Source: Streptomyces cylindrosporus (GTDB lineage Bacteria; Actinomycetota; Actinomycetes; Streptomycetales; Streptomycetaceae). Taken from it: a stretch of 64,000 nucleotides of DNA. Positions 50,713 through 58,830 of the stretch are shown here, one piece after another; within the stretch, counting starts at the first letter, position 1, and each line of letters opens with the position of its first letter. The translations under genes and the position numbers were made by a program. The stretch spans positions 682,001 to 746,000 of the forward strand of contig NZ_JALDAY010000004.1 in the NCBI RefSeq assembly GCF_022698165.1. The letters run 5' to 3'. The notes beneath the pieces were generated by a model. It had not been told where the DNA came from and ran no database searches. It saw only the letters and a program-made list of their open reading frames with translations.

Positions 50713-51225
50713 TCATGCGGTTACGGCGTCCACCTCGTCGTGGGTGGCGGGGGCCGCCGTGCATGTCGTGTGCATGGGCATCTCGGTCAGGCCGGGGTAG
50801 TAGACGTGCAGGCTGACGGCCGGTTCCAAGGCGTCGTTGACGACCTCGTGGACGTATCCCGGCGCGAAGACCCGCTGCGCGCCCTCGCCCAACGCGCGCG
50901 TGCCCCGCTCGGTCCGCTCGGTCAGCGTGCCCTCCAGGAGGGTCAGCACCCCGGAGGAGCGGCCGTGGTCGTGCAACCCGCTGCCCTGCCCGGGCACCCA
51001 GGACAGCAGCCACACCTCGTAGCCGGGGCCGGTGCGCAGCCGGTGGTACCAGCGTGTCGTCGCGTCGTACCGCACGAGGTGCTCCCACTGGGAGCGGTCC
51101 GCGGCGATGGAGCGGGCCAGGCCCACGAACTCGGCCACGGTGGCGGGGTGCTCGCGCGGCGGCTGGAGCAGGTGCGGGACTTCGAGGATGTCGCCGGCGA
51201 TCTGGAGGTCGCTGTCGCTGTTCAT
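50713..51225 (-). CDS. Cysteine dioxygenase family protein
   Basis: 170-aa cupin that oxidises cysteine to cysteine sulfinate with Fe(II) and O2. The metal motif HDHGRSSGVLTLLEG, with later His in APGYVHEVVND, is in place; WVPGQGSGLHDHG is typical of bacterial CDO. ATG at 51225 with GAGGA 13 nt upstream. A polycysteine leader ORF (51343-51435) with a leaderless-type promoter precedes it, which links expression to cysteine. The enzyme would clear excess cysteine. Confidence 0.9.
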   Translation of the reverse strand: MNSDSDLQIAGDILEVPHLLQPPREHPATVAEFVGLARSIAADRSQWEHLVRYDATTRWYHRLRTGPGYEVWLLSWVPGQGSGLHDHGRSSGVLTLLEGTLTERTERGTRALGEGAQRVFAPGYVHEVVNDALEPAVSLHVYYPGLTEMPMHTTCTAAPATHDEVDAVTA

Positions 51226-51342
51226 GGAGTGCGGTGGTTCCTCAGTGAAGAAGGTCAGAGGGAACGGGTCTGCGGAGAAGAAGAGCGGGAAAGCGGAGAC
51301 CGAGTCGCGGAGGACTCGGTCGTCAGCTGGAGCGGGCGTGGC

Positions 51343-51435
51343 TCAACAGCTGCAACAGCAACAGCTACAGCGAGCGCGGGCAGCACCGTGGGACCCGGCG
51401 GTGCGGGTCGAGGTGAGTGCCGAGTTCGCGAGCAT
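51343..51435 (-). CDS. Polycysteine leader peptide upstream of cysteine dioxygenase
   Basis: 30 codons starting ATG at 51435 and ending CSCCCCSC-stop: six of the last eight codons are Cys, in a pattern of C-S-C-C-C-C-S-C. The remainder is ordinary (MLANSALTSTRTAG). The reading frame stops 117 nt before the CDO start. It resembles the leaderless polycysteine ORFs of mycobacteria that attenuate downstream genes when Cys-tRNA is plentiful or scarce. A -35 TTGACA and a -10 TGTCCT are placed so that transcription would begin at or next to the ATG. Confidence 0.78.
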   Translation of the reverse strand: MLANSALTSTRTAGSHGAARARCSCCCCSC

Positions 51436-51471
51436 GCCCACAAGGACAGCGGCTCACACCTCCACTGTCAA
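51436..51471 (-). promoter_or_regulatory. Promoter of the cysteine leader/cdo transcript
   Basis: On the minus strand TTGACA (51466-51471) is followed by 17 nt and TGTCCT (51443-51448). Seven nt further comes the leader ATG, so the message is probably leaderless. A GGAGG at 51456-51460 lies in the spacer and is too far upstream to be transcribed. Confidence 0.65.
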
Positions 51472-51496
51472 CTCGACACCCGGTATGTGGGACGGG

Positions 51497-51529
51497 TTTC
51501 ACCTCATCCGGTACATAGCGGAGGTGAAA
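51497..51529. repeat. Inverted repeat TTTCACCTC / GAGGTGAAA
   Basis: Two 9-bp arms (51497-51505, 51521-51529) with a 15-nt centre lie between the divergent cdo leader and whiB promoters. It may be an operator upstream of the cdo promoter. The rest of 51530-51752 shows no gene. Confidence 0.5.
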
Positions 51530-51752
51530 GGTTTGTTCACAGGCCGACCGGGACACATGGCGCACAACCGGGCGCACAGGCCTCCTGTGGAACGGGATCG
51601 AACGTCTGGGCGTCCTTCCCACTACAGGCTCTGCGCGGGGCTGGAAGGCCCTCAGGGCCCCGTCTGCGTGTCAAGGTTTATGCCGATTTGAACACTTTCC
51701 GCTAGGCCTTGGTTCCGCAGAGTGAATAAGGGGCCCAATAGCAGATCTCGGC

Positions 51753-51782
51753 TTGACTCGCCCGGAGCAGCACACTTGTAAT
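51753..51782 (+). promoter_or_regulatory. Likely whiB promoter
   Basis: TTGACT (51753-51758), then 18 nt to TGTAAT (51777-51782), about 75 nt upstream of the whiB ATG, matching a housekeeping sigma promoter. The AT-rich stretch ATTTCACT follows. Confidence 0.55.
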
Positions 51783-51855
51783 TTCACTCGTGTCGTTCAG
51801 CCGGAATCGGTAACGGCTACATCACGGGGACGCGAAAGACAGACGAGGGGCGCAC

Positions 51856-52119
51856 ATGACCGAGCTGGTGCAGCAACTGCTGGTCGACGACGCGGACGAG
51901 GAACTCGGCTGGCAGGAGCGCGCGCTGTGCGCCCAGACCGACCCCGAGTCCTTCTTCCCCGAGAAGGGCGGTTCCACCCGCGAGGCGAAGAAGGTCTGCC
52001 TCGCCTGTGAAGTCCGCTCCGAGTGCCTCGAGTACGCCCTCGCCAACGACGAACGCTTCGGCATCTGGGGCGGCCTGTCCGAACGGGAACGGCGCAGGCT
52101 GAAGAAGGCCGCGGTCTGA
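51856..52119 (+). CDS. whiB: Developmental regulator WhiB
   Basis: 87-aa Wbl protein with a [4Fe-4S] cluster bound by Cys25, Cys48, Cys51 and Cys57 (CLACEVRSEC). The GIWGG turn is at 69-73, and a basic tail RRRLKKAAV serves for DNA contact. The sequence corresponds to the canonical WhiB of Streptomyces, which with WhiA starts sporulation septation. ATG at 51856 follows ACGAGGGGCGCAC. Its promoter is at 51753-51782. Monocistronic; the following GT2 gene has its own 199-nt gap. Confidence 0.97.
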   Translation: MTELVQQLLVDDADEELGWQERALCAQTDPESFFPEKGGSTREAKKVCLACEVRSECLEYALANDERFGIWGGLSERERRRLKKAAV

Positions 52120-52318
52120 AGAAGGCCGCGGTCTGAGGACACGCCGAGGACACATACACCCGGGAACTCTTCGAACGGCCCGTCGCGTGTGGGTTATCCA
52201 CAGGCGGCGGGCCGCCGTCATGCCCAGCCGATAGTGTGGTCGCTCGTCCGAGACGCCTCGCTGCCCCCAGGCGGCACAGACGTCCACCGCAGTCCATCGA
52301 ACCGGGGCCCGTACCTCG

Positions 52319-55300
52319 ATGTCCGTGCACAGCCACACGGCAGCCCATCAAGACCCGGCTGCCACACCAGAGTTCCCGCGTCACGTGGTGACCGCGGTCG
52401 TCGTCTCCCACGACGGCGCCCGCTGGCTGCCCGACGCGCTCGCCGGGCTGCTCGGCCAGGAGCGCCCCGTTCAGTACGCCATGGCCGCCGACACCGGCAG
52501 CGCGGACTCCTCCGCCCAGCTGGTCACCGAGGCCCTCGGCGCCGACCGCGTACTGCACCTCGCCCGGCGCACCGGCTTCGGCCAGGCCGTCGAGGAGGCG
52601 GCCCGGACCGCGCCCCTGCTGAGCCCGGACGAGCTGCCGTACCTGAAGCGCCCCAGCGGCTGGGACCCGGTCACGCGCACGTGGCGCGACGACGCGTACG
52701 ACATGCCGGAGCTCCCGCACGGCGAACCGGTCCAGTGGCTGTGGCTGCTGCACGACGACTGCGCCCCCGAACCCGACGCCCTGGCCCAGTTGCTGCGCGT
52801 CGTGGAGAACGAGTTGGAGCTGGGCCGCGACGACGTGGCCGTCGTAGGACCCAAGCTGCGCGGCTGGTACGACCGGCGGCAGTTGCTGGAGGTCGGTGTC
52901 ACCATCGCCAACTCCGGCCGCCGCTGGACCGGCCTGGACCGCCGCGAGCAGGACCAGGGCCAGCACGACCACGTGCGCTCGGTGCTGTCGGTGTCCACCG
53001 CCGGCATGCTGATCCGGCGCGACGTCTTCGAGCAGCTCGGCGGCTTCGACAAGCGGCTGCCCCTGATGCGGGACGACGTCGACCTGTGCTGGCGTGCCAC
53101 CGCCGCCGGCCACCGCGTCCTGATCGCCCCCGAGGCGGTCGTACGGCACGCTGAGGCCGCCTCCCGCGAGCGCCGCACCGTCGACTGCGTGGGCCGCAGC
53201 GCCGCCTCCCCGCACATGGTCGACAAGGCGGGCGCCGTCTACACCCTCCTGGTCAACATGCGCACGGCCGCACTGCCCTGGGTGCTGCTGCGCCTGGTGC
53301 TCGGCACACTGCTGCGCACGGTCGCCTATCTCGTCGGCAAGGTCCCCGGACAGGCCGTCGACGAGATCCGCGGCCTGCTGGGCACACTGCTGCGGCCCGA
53401 GCGGATCATCGCGGGCCGCCGCAGGCGCGGGGTGCCGCAGATCGACAAGGGCGAGCTGCGCGCGCTGTTCCCGCCGCCCGGCGCGACCGTTCGGGCCACC
53501 GTCGAGCAGGTCGCGGGCAACTTCTTCGGCGGCGACGACTCCGAGTCCGCCTCCGGTGCCGGACGGCACGGCGGCGCGGTCGAGTCCGGGCCCGGCGGGG
53601 ACGACGCCGACTTCCTGGAGATCGAGCAGTTCGCGCGCCTCAAGCGCATCGCCCGCAAGCCCGGCCCGATGCTCTTCCTGGTGCTGCTGTTCGTCTCCCT
53701 GGTCGCCTGCCGCGACCTGCTCGGCGGCGGCGCGCTCGCGGGCGGCTCCCTGCTGCCCGCCCCGGCCGACTCCAGTGAGCTGTGGTCGCGCTACCTCGAC
53801 TCCTGGCACGCGGTCGGCGCCGGCGGCACCCCGGCCGCGCCGCCGTACCTCGCGATCGTGGCGATGCTGGCCTCCGTGCTGTTCGGTTCGACCGGGCTCG
53901 CCGTCACCGTCCTGCTGGTGTGCTCGGTGCCGCTGGCCGGCTTCACCGCCTACTTCGCCTCCCGCCCGCTCGTCGAGTCGCGCCTGCTGCGCGCCTGGGC
54001 GGCCGTCGTCTACGCCTTCCTGCCCGCCGCCACCGGCGCCCTCGCCGGCGGCCGCATCGGCACCGCCGTACTGGCCGTGCTGCTGCCGCTGATCGCCCGC
54101 GCGGGCATCGCCGCGAGCGGCCTCGCGAACAGCTCCGGGGGACCCGGCAGTTGGCGCGCCACCTGGGCGTACGCGCTGCTGCTGACCATCACGACCGCGT
54201 TCACGCCGATCGTGTGGCCGATCGCGCTGGTCCTCGGCATCGCGGTGCTCGCGCTGCGCCGCTCCGAGATCACCGCGCACGGCCTGCGCTTCCTGGCCCA
54301 GCTCGGCACGCCCCTGCTGGTCCTCGCGCCCTGGTCGCTGACGCTGCTCCCGTTCGGCTTCTTCCAGCAGGCCGGCCTGGAGTACGGCTCCTCGGCCGCC
54401 TCGGCGCTCGATCTGCTCGGCGCGAGCCCCGGCGGCCCGGGCACGGTGAGCGGACTGACGCTGATCGGCATCGTGCTGGCGGCGCTGGCCGCCCTGCTGC
54501 GCTCGGAGCGTCAGTCCGGAATCCGGACGGCCTGGGCGATCGCCCTGGTGGGCCTGGTCTTCGCGGTCCTGTCCAACGGCTCGACGTGGGCCGGACCCGC
54601 CACCCTCGTCTACGGCATCGCCCTTCTGTCCGCCGCCGCTCTCGGCGCCGACGGCGCACGCGCGCGTGTGGCCGAGCAGAGCTTCGGCTGGCGGCAGCCG
54701 GTGGCCGCGCTGATCGCCCTCGCCTCCGTCCTCGGCCCGCTGGTGATCGCCGTCGGCTGGATGGCCCGCGGTGCCGACGGCCCGGTGGAGCGGCGCGACC
54801 CCACCCAGGTGCCCGCGTTCGTCGCCGAGGAGAGCGGCAGCCGCGACCAGGCGCGCACCCTCGTCCTGGACAGCGACTCCACGGCCCGCGTCGGCTACAC
54901 CCTGGTCCGCGGCTCCGGCGCCCGCCTCGGCGACGCCGAGACCGCCGCGGCCGACGGGGAGAACGCCAAGCTCGACAAGGTCGTCGCCAACCTGGTCGCA
55001 GGATCCGGCGCCGACCAGGCCGACCAGCTCGGCAAGTTCGCGGTGCGCTACGTCCTCGTCCACAAGGGCGCGCCCCGCGAGGTCACGCGCGTGCTGGACG
55101 CCACGCCCGGCCTGAGCCGGCTCAGCCAGCAGGGCGGCAGCGCGCTGTGGCGGGTCGACCAGGAGGTCGCGCGCGCCACCATCGTCAGCGCGTCCGGCTC
55201 GGGCACCGCCCAGCCGGTCGCCGCCGGCCCGGTCGAGATCCACACGACCGTTCCCGCCGGCGCCGACGGCCGCGTCCTGCGCCTGGCCGACACCGCCGCC

Positions 55301-55969
55301 GAGGGCTGGACGGCCACCCTGGACGGCAGGCCGCTGACCCGCACCACGGTCGACGGCTGGGCCCAGGGCTTCGAACTCCCCGCCTCCGGCGGGAAGCTGG
55401 ACGTCACCTTCGACGACCCGATCACCCACACCGCCTGGCTGTGGGCGCAGGGCTTCCTCGCCCTGGTCCTCGTCGTCCTGGCGCTGCCGGGCCGCCGCCG
55501 CGACGTCGACGACGACCTCCCCGAGGAGCCGTCCGTCCCCGCCCAGGCCGTGGCCGGCGAGGGCCGCCGCGCCCGCCGCCTGCGCGCCCAGGCGGAGGCC
55601 GAGGAGACCGACCAGAGCGAGGAGTTCCCGGCCCCTCCGCCGGAGGAGACCCCCGTCGCGGTCCCGCAGCAGCAGGCGTACGGCGAGTGGGATCAGGCGA
55701 GTTACGCAGGTGCTCAGTACGACGCGTACGGCAACCAGTACCAGGGCGCCCAGCAGCAGTACCCGGCGGGCGCGTACGACCAGACGTACCAGGCGGACCC
55801 GTACCAGGGCGGCCAGTACGACCCTTACGCCTACGGCGGCACGGCCCAGGGGACGTACGACCAAGGCGCGTACGACCCGTCGTACCAGCAGCAGGGTTAC
55901 GACCCCGCGTACGACCCGGCGCAGCAGCACCCGCACGCCCCTGAGCGCCCCGACGGGAGTCAGCAGTGA
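52319..55969 (+). CDS. Large GT2-family membrane glycosyltransferase
   Basis: 1216 aa. The N-terminal GT-A glycosyltransferase (residues 15-290) has VVVSHDGARWLPDALAGLLGQ, WLLHDDCAPE (DxD-like) and FDKRLPLMRDDVDLCWR. TM segments appear near 315-345, then a multi-pass region at about 450-815 and a last helix at 1037 (AWLWAQGFLALVLVVLALPG). After that, a Tyr/Gln/Gly-rich cytoplasmic tail (residues 1119-1216) is built of YQGGQYDPYAYG-like repeats. It probably glycosylates lipid-linked or surface acceptors. GTGA overlap with 55966. Confidence 0.9.
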   Translation: MSVHSHTAAHQDPAATPEFPRHVVTAVVVSHDGARWLPDALAGLLGQERPVQYAMAADTGSADSSAQLVTEALGADRVLHLARRTGFGQAVEEAARTAPLLSPDELPYLKRPSGWDPVTRTWRDDAYDMPELPHGEPVQWLWLLHDDCAPEPDALAQLLRVVENELELGRDDVAVVGPKLRGWYDRRQLLEVGVTIANSGRRWTGLDRREQDQGQHDHVRSVLSVSTAGMLIRRDVFEQLGGFDKRLPLMRDDVDLCWRATAAGHRVLIAPEAVVRHAEAASRERRTVDCVGRSAASPHMVDKAGAVYTLLVNMRTAALPWVLLRLVLGTLLRTVAYLVGKVPGQAVDEIRGLLGTLLRPERIIAGRRRRGVPQIDKGELRALFPPPGATVRATVEQVAGNFFGGDDSESASGAGRHGGAVESGPGGDDADFLEIEQFARLKRIARKPGPMLFLVLLFVSLVACRDLLGGGALAGGSLLPAPADSSELWSRYLDSWHAVGAGGTPAAPPYLAIVAMLASVLFGSTGLAVTVLLVCSVPLAGFTAYFASRPLVESRLLRAWAAVVYAFLPAATGALAGGRIGTAVLAVLLPLIARAGIAASGLANSSGGPGSWRATWAYALLLTITTAFTPIVWPIALVLGIAVLALRRSEITAHGLRFLAQLGTPLLVLAPWSLTLLPFGFFQQAGLEYGSSAASALDLLGASPGGPGTVSGLTLIGIVLAALAALLRSERQSGIRTAWAIALVGLVFAVLSNGSTWAGPATLVYGIALLSAAALGADGARARVAEQSFGWRQPVAALIALASVLGPLVIAVGWMARGADGPVERRDPTQVPAFVAEESGSRDQARTLVLDSDSTARVGYTLVRGSGARLGDAETAAADGENAKLDKVVANLVAGSGADQADQLGKFAVRYVLVHKGAPREVTRVLDATPGLSRLSQQGGSALWRVDQEVARATIVSASGSGTAQPVAAGPVEIHTTVPAGADGRVLRLADTAAEGWTATLDGRPLTRTTVDGWAQGFELPASGGKLDVTFDDPITHTAWLWAQGFLALVLVVLALPGRRRDVDDDLPEEPSVPAQAVAGEGRRARRLRAQAEAEETDQSEEFPAPPPEETPVAVPQQQAYGEWDQASYAGAQYDAYGNQYQGAQQQYPAGAYDQTYQADPYQGGQYDPYAYGGTAQGTYDQGAYDPSYQQQGYDPAYDPAQQHPHAPERPDGSQQ

Positions 55970-57495
55970 ACCGCACCACCCTGTCCCTGATCGCCGGCAC
56001 GGCCGCGCTCGCCGCCATCACCGGGGTCGCCTCGCTCACCGCGCCGGGCGCCTCCGGCGCGGACACCGCCAGGGCGGCCGCCGAACTGCCCGTGGAGCGC
56101 ACCACGCTGCTGTGCCCCCAGCCGAGCACCTCCGACCTCGCGGAGACGTCGTACACGTCCTTCACGCCCGTCACCAAGGGCACGGGAAGCGACGGCAAGG
56201 CCGAACTCCAGGCCGCCACCGCGCAGTCGGACGACACGACCGGTGACGACACCGGCGGCAAGGACGCCAAGGACAAGAAGAGCAAGGGCAAGAAGACCGC
56301 CACCAAGCCGGTCCTCACGCCCAAGGAGCCCGGCACGCCGGTCACCGGGGACGCCTCCGGTTCCGAGACGCCCGCGCTGGTCGGCACCGCCGAGGGCAAG
56401 TTCGCGCCCGGCTGGTCGGTGCAGGAGACCACCGAGGTCGCGGCCGGCACCGGTCGTGGCCTGCAGGGCGTCAACTGCACCGCGCCGGACACGGAGTTCT
56501 GGTTCCCGGGCGCCAGCACGGACAGCGGCCGCACCGACTACGTGCACCTGACCAACCCCGACGACTCCGCGGCCGTCGTCGACATCGAGCTCTACGGCAA
56601 GGACGGCGCCATCGCGTCCGACGTGGGGGAGGGCATCACGGTCGCGCCGCACTCCAGTGACCCGGTCCTGTTGTCCACGCTCACCGACGAGAAGCAGACC
56701 GACCTCACCGTGCACGTGAACGTGCGCAGCGGGCGCGTGGGCGCCGCCGTGCAAGCCCTGGACGACAAGGCGGGCGGCGACTGGCTGGCCGCCTCCACCG
56801 ACCCGCAGGGCAGCCTCGTACTGCCCGGCATCCCCAAGGACGCCACCTCGGTACGGCTGATCGCCTTCACGCCGGGCGACGCGGACGCCGACCTGAAGGT
56901 GCGGCTCGCCTCCCCGTCCGGGCTGATCACGCCCGCCGGGAACGAGACGCTGCACGTGAAGGCCGGCATGACGACCGCGGTCGACCTCGGCGCGGTCACG
57001 CGCGGGGAGGCGGGTTCCCTGGTCCTCACACCCACCGACGACTCGGTGCCGGTCGTGGCCGCGCTGCGGGTCGTGCGCGGCAAGGGCGCCAAGCAGGAGA
57101 CGGCGTTCATCCCGGCCACCAGCCCGGTCGGCACGCGCGCGACGTCCGCCGACAACAGCGGCAAGGGCTCCACCCTCTCGCTGGCCGCCCCGACCCGCAC
57201 CGCCCGGGTGAAGGTCACCGCGTCGGCGGGCAGCGAGGGCGGTACGGCGGTCTCGAAGACGTACACGATCAAGGCGGGCACCACCCAGGACATCGACGCC
57301 CCGGTCCCCAGCGGCCTCAAGGGCACCTACGCCCTGACGGTGGAGCCGCTCTCCGGCGGCCCGGTCTACGCGGCCCGTACGCTCGCGGCGACGGAGGAGG
57401 GCGTCCCGGGCTTCACCGTCCAGACGCTTCCGGACGACCGGGGGATGGTGGCCGTACCGCAGGCGGACCAGGACCTGTCCGTGCTGCAGAAGTAG
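55966..57495 (+). CDS. DUF5719 family exported protein
   Basis: 509-aa protein with an N-terminal signal or anchor (LIAGTAALAAITGVASLTA). A charged linker (GGKDAKDKKSKGKKTATKP) precedes tandem beta-sandwich domains with repeated DYVHLTNPDDSAAVVDIELYG and APHSSDPVLL patterns. This is the conserved actinobacterial DUF5719 protein encoded next to the large GT2. GTG inside the stop of the upstream gene shows coupled translation, so the pair acts together, probably at the cell surface. No enzymatic motif. Confidence 0.88.
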   Translation: MNRTTLSLIAGTAALAAITGVASLTAPGASGADTARAAAELPVERTTLLCPQPSTSDLAETSYTSFTPVTKGTGSDGKAELQAATAQSDDTTGDDTGGKDAKDKKSKGKKTATKPVLTPKEPGTPVTGDASGSETPALVGTAEGKFAPGWSVQETTEVAAGTGRGLQGVNCTAPDTEFWFPGASTDSGRTDYVHLTNPDDSAAVVDIELYGKDGAIASDVGEGITVAPHSSDPVLLSTLTDEKQTDLTVHVNVRSGRVGAAVQALDDKAGGDWLAASTDPQGSLVLPGIPKDATSVRLIAFTPGDADADLKVRLASPSGLITPAGNETLHVKAGMTTAVDLGAVTRGEAGSLVLTPTDDSVPVVAALRVVRGKGAKQETAFIPATSPVGTRATSADNSGKGSTLSLAAPTRTARVKVTASAGSEGGTAVSKTYTIKAGTTQDIDAPVPSGLKGTYALTVEPLSGGPVYAARTLAATEEGVPGFTVQTLPDDRGMVAVPQADQDLSVLQK

Positions 57496-57520
57496 CAGGA
57501 GCGGGGGCGGGGCGGCGGGT

Positions 57521-57970
57521 TCAGTCCTCGCCGTAGCGCGGGTCCACCGTCTCCGGGGTCAGGCCCAGGATCTCGGCGACCTGCTCGACGACGACCTCGT
57601 GCACCAGCGCCGCGCGCTCGTCGCGTCCCTTGGTGCGGATCTCCACCGGCCGCCGGTAGACGACGACGCGGGCCCGGCGTCCCTCGCGGGAGGGAATCGT
57701 GCCGCCCAGCGGGACCGCCTCGTCGTTCCACGCCTGGCCCGGGCCGTCCAGGCGCGGCACCTCCAGGACGAGGAAATCGATGTCGGCGAGCTGCGGCCAG
57801 CGCCGCTCCAGGCGCTCCACGGAGTCCTGCACCAGATCCGCGAACGCGTCGGCGCGGCTCGCGGCGAGCGGCACCTGGGGCGGCGCGATCGGGCCGCGCA
57901 TGCCCCGGCCATGGCGGTCGCGGCGGCGGGGCCCGGGGCCGGCGGCACGGGGCGGTACGGGGTTGTCCAT
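57521..57970 (-). CDS. Metallopeptidase family protein (zincin-like)
   Basis: 149 aa. A proline/arginine-rich N-terminus precedes the conserved domain from about residue 38 (DAFADLVQDSVERLERRWPQLADIDFLVLEVP). The helix ALVHEVVVEQVAEILGL keeps the first H-E of the usual HExxH motif of the family but has Glu-Gln in place of the second His, so activity is doubtful. ATG at 57970 (a GTG directly before it is also possible). The end DPRYGED is typical for the Streptomyces version. Confidence 0.8.
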   Translation of the reverse strand: MDNPVPPRAAGPGPRRRDRHGRGMRGPIAPPQVPLAASRADAFADLVQDSVERLERRWPQLADIDFLVLEVPRLDGPGQAWNDEAVPLGGTIPSREGRRARVVVYRRPVEIRTKGRDERAALVHEVVVEQVAEILGLTPETVDPRYGED

Positions 57971-58313
57971 CACTGGTGAAGCGTAGTCCCCGCCGGGACC
58001 TGCCGCCCGGCCCCACGCGGCACTCCGGACACCGTCCGGCCGCCCGGATCGGCATGTCGCAGGATGACCATTCCAGCCAAGGTTGGGCTCGTTTCCGTAT
58101 CTCTCCGAGACCGCCGACGTCGAGGCAAATGACGGTGTTTGTACGGACTGTTGATCGGGCGCGGGGCCTGCGGATGCCCTGTGAACGCACGTCCGTGCAG
58201 GTCAGAGAGATGGGTCGGGAGAGGTGTGTGGGGTGATTCACAGCACGACACGGTGGAGTGACCTGGGGGAGAGTCGTCGCGGCCCGCTCAAGAGTGCGGT
58301 ACCGTCCAACGTC
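57971..58313. other. 343-nt divergent intergenic region without gene
   Basis: Between the metallopeptidase-like gene (-) and DUF3499 (+). Nothing convincing is found: a short AT-richer patch TGACGGTGTTTGTACGG near 58131 is the best promoter candidate. No repeat or hairpin stands out. Confidence 0.5.
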
Positions 58314-58691
58314 GTGAGCCCTGTACGTCGCTGTTCGCGCACCGCTTGCGGCCGCCCCGCCGTCGCGACGCTGACGTACGTCTACGCCGACTCGACCGCG
58401 GTCCTCGGCCCGCTCGCCACCTACGCCGAACCCCACTGCTACGACCTGTGCGCCGAGCACTCCGAGCGCCTCACCGCCCCGCGCGGCTGGGAGGTCGTCC
58501 GGCTCCTCGACGGCTCCGCTCCGGCCCGCCCCAGCGGCGACGACCTGGAAGCGCTTGCCAACGCGGTGCGCGAGGCGGCCCGCCCGCAGGAGCGCGCGGC
58601 CGGGGCCGGCGGTGGCGGGGCGCGCGCGGCGGACCCGATGGAGGTCGCGCGGCGGGGTCATCTGCGGGTGCTGCGCTCGCCGGACAACTGA
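58314..58691 (+). CDS. DUF3499 family protein
   Basis: 125-aa actinobacterial protein with two CxxxxC/CxxxC pairs (RRCSRTACGRPAV, HCYDLCAEHSERL) that could form a zinc-ribbon. The C-terminal part (ALANAVREAARPQE then a Gly-rich linker and MEVARRGHLRVLRSPDN) is less conserved. GTG at 58314 marks the conserved start SPVRRCSRTACG. It is the usual neighbour of manB and the metallopeptidase gene. Function unknown. Confidence 0.9.
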   Translation: MSPVRRCSRTACGRPAVATLTYVYADSTAVLGPLATYAEPHCYDLCAEHSERLTAPRGWEVVRLLDGSAPARPSGDDLEALANAVREAARPQERAAGAGGGGARAADPMEVARRGHLRVLRSPDN

Positions 58692-58830
58692 GGCCGCCCG
58701 CCTCCCCGTTGGTCGCTCCCCTCGTTCCACCCGGTGACGCACACCCATTGACGCGCCCTTGTCGCGGACACGACCATTCCGTAACCGGCGGGAAATCGCT
58801 TTCCGCATGCCGGAATCCGGGGAGGCGCCC

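Noticed and set aside
51255..51443. A 62-codon minus-strand frame (Ala/Val-rich) over the cysteine leader
   Set aside because: It overlaps the polycysteine frame in another register and reads the same repeats as AVAVAVAA; the Cys frame starts at the predicted transcription start and makes biological sense next to cysteine dioxygenase.
51797..55936. A 1379-codon open frame on the minus strand opposite the large GT2 gene
   Set aside because: Composition is low-complexity Arg/Gly/Ala with no domain. It is the complement of a real high-GC gene, whose third-position G/C bias keeps this antisense frame open.
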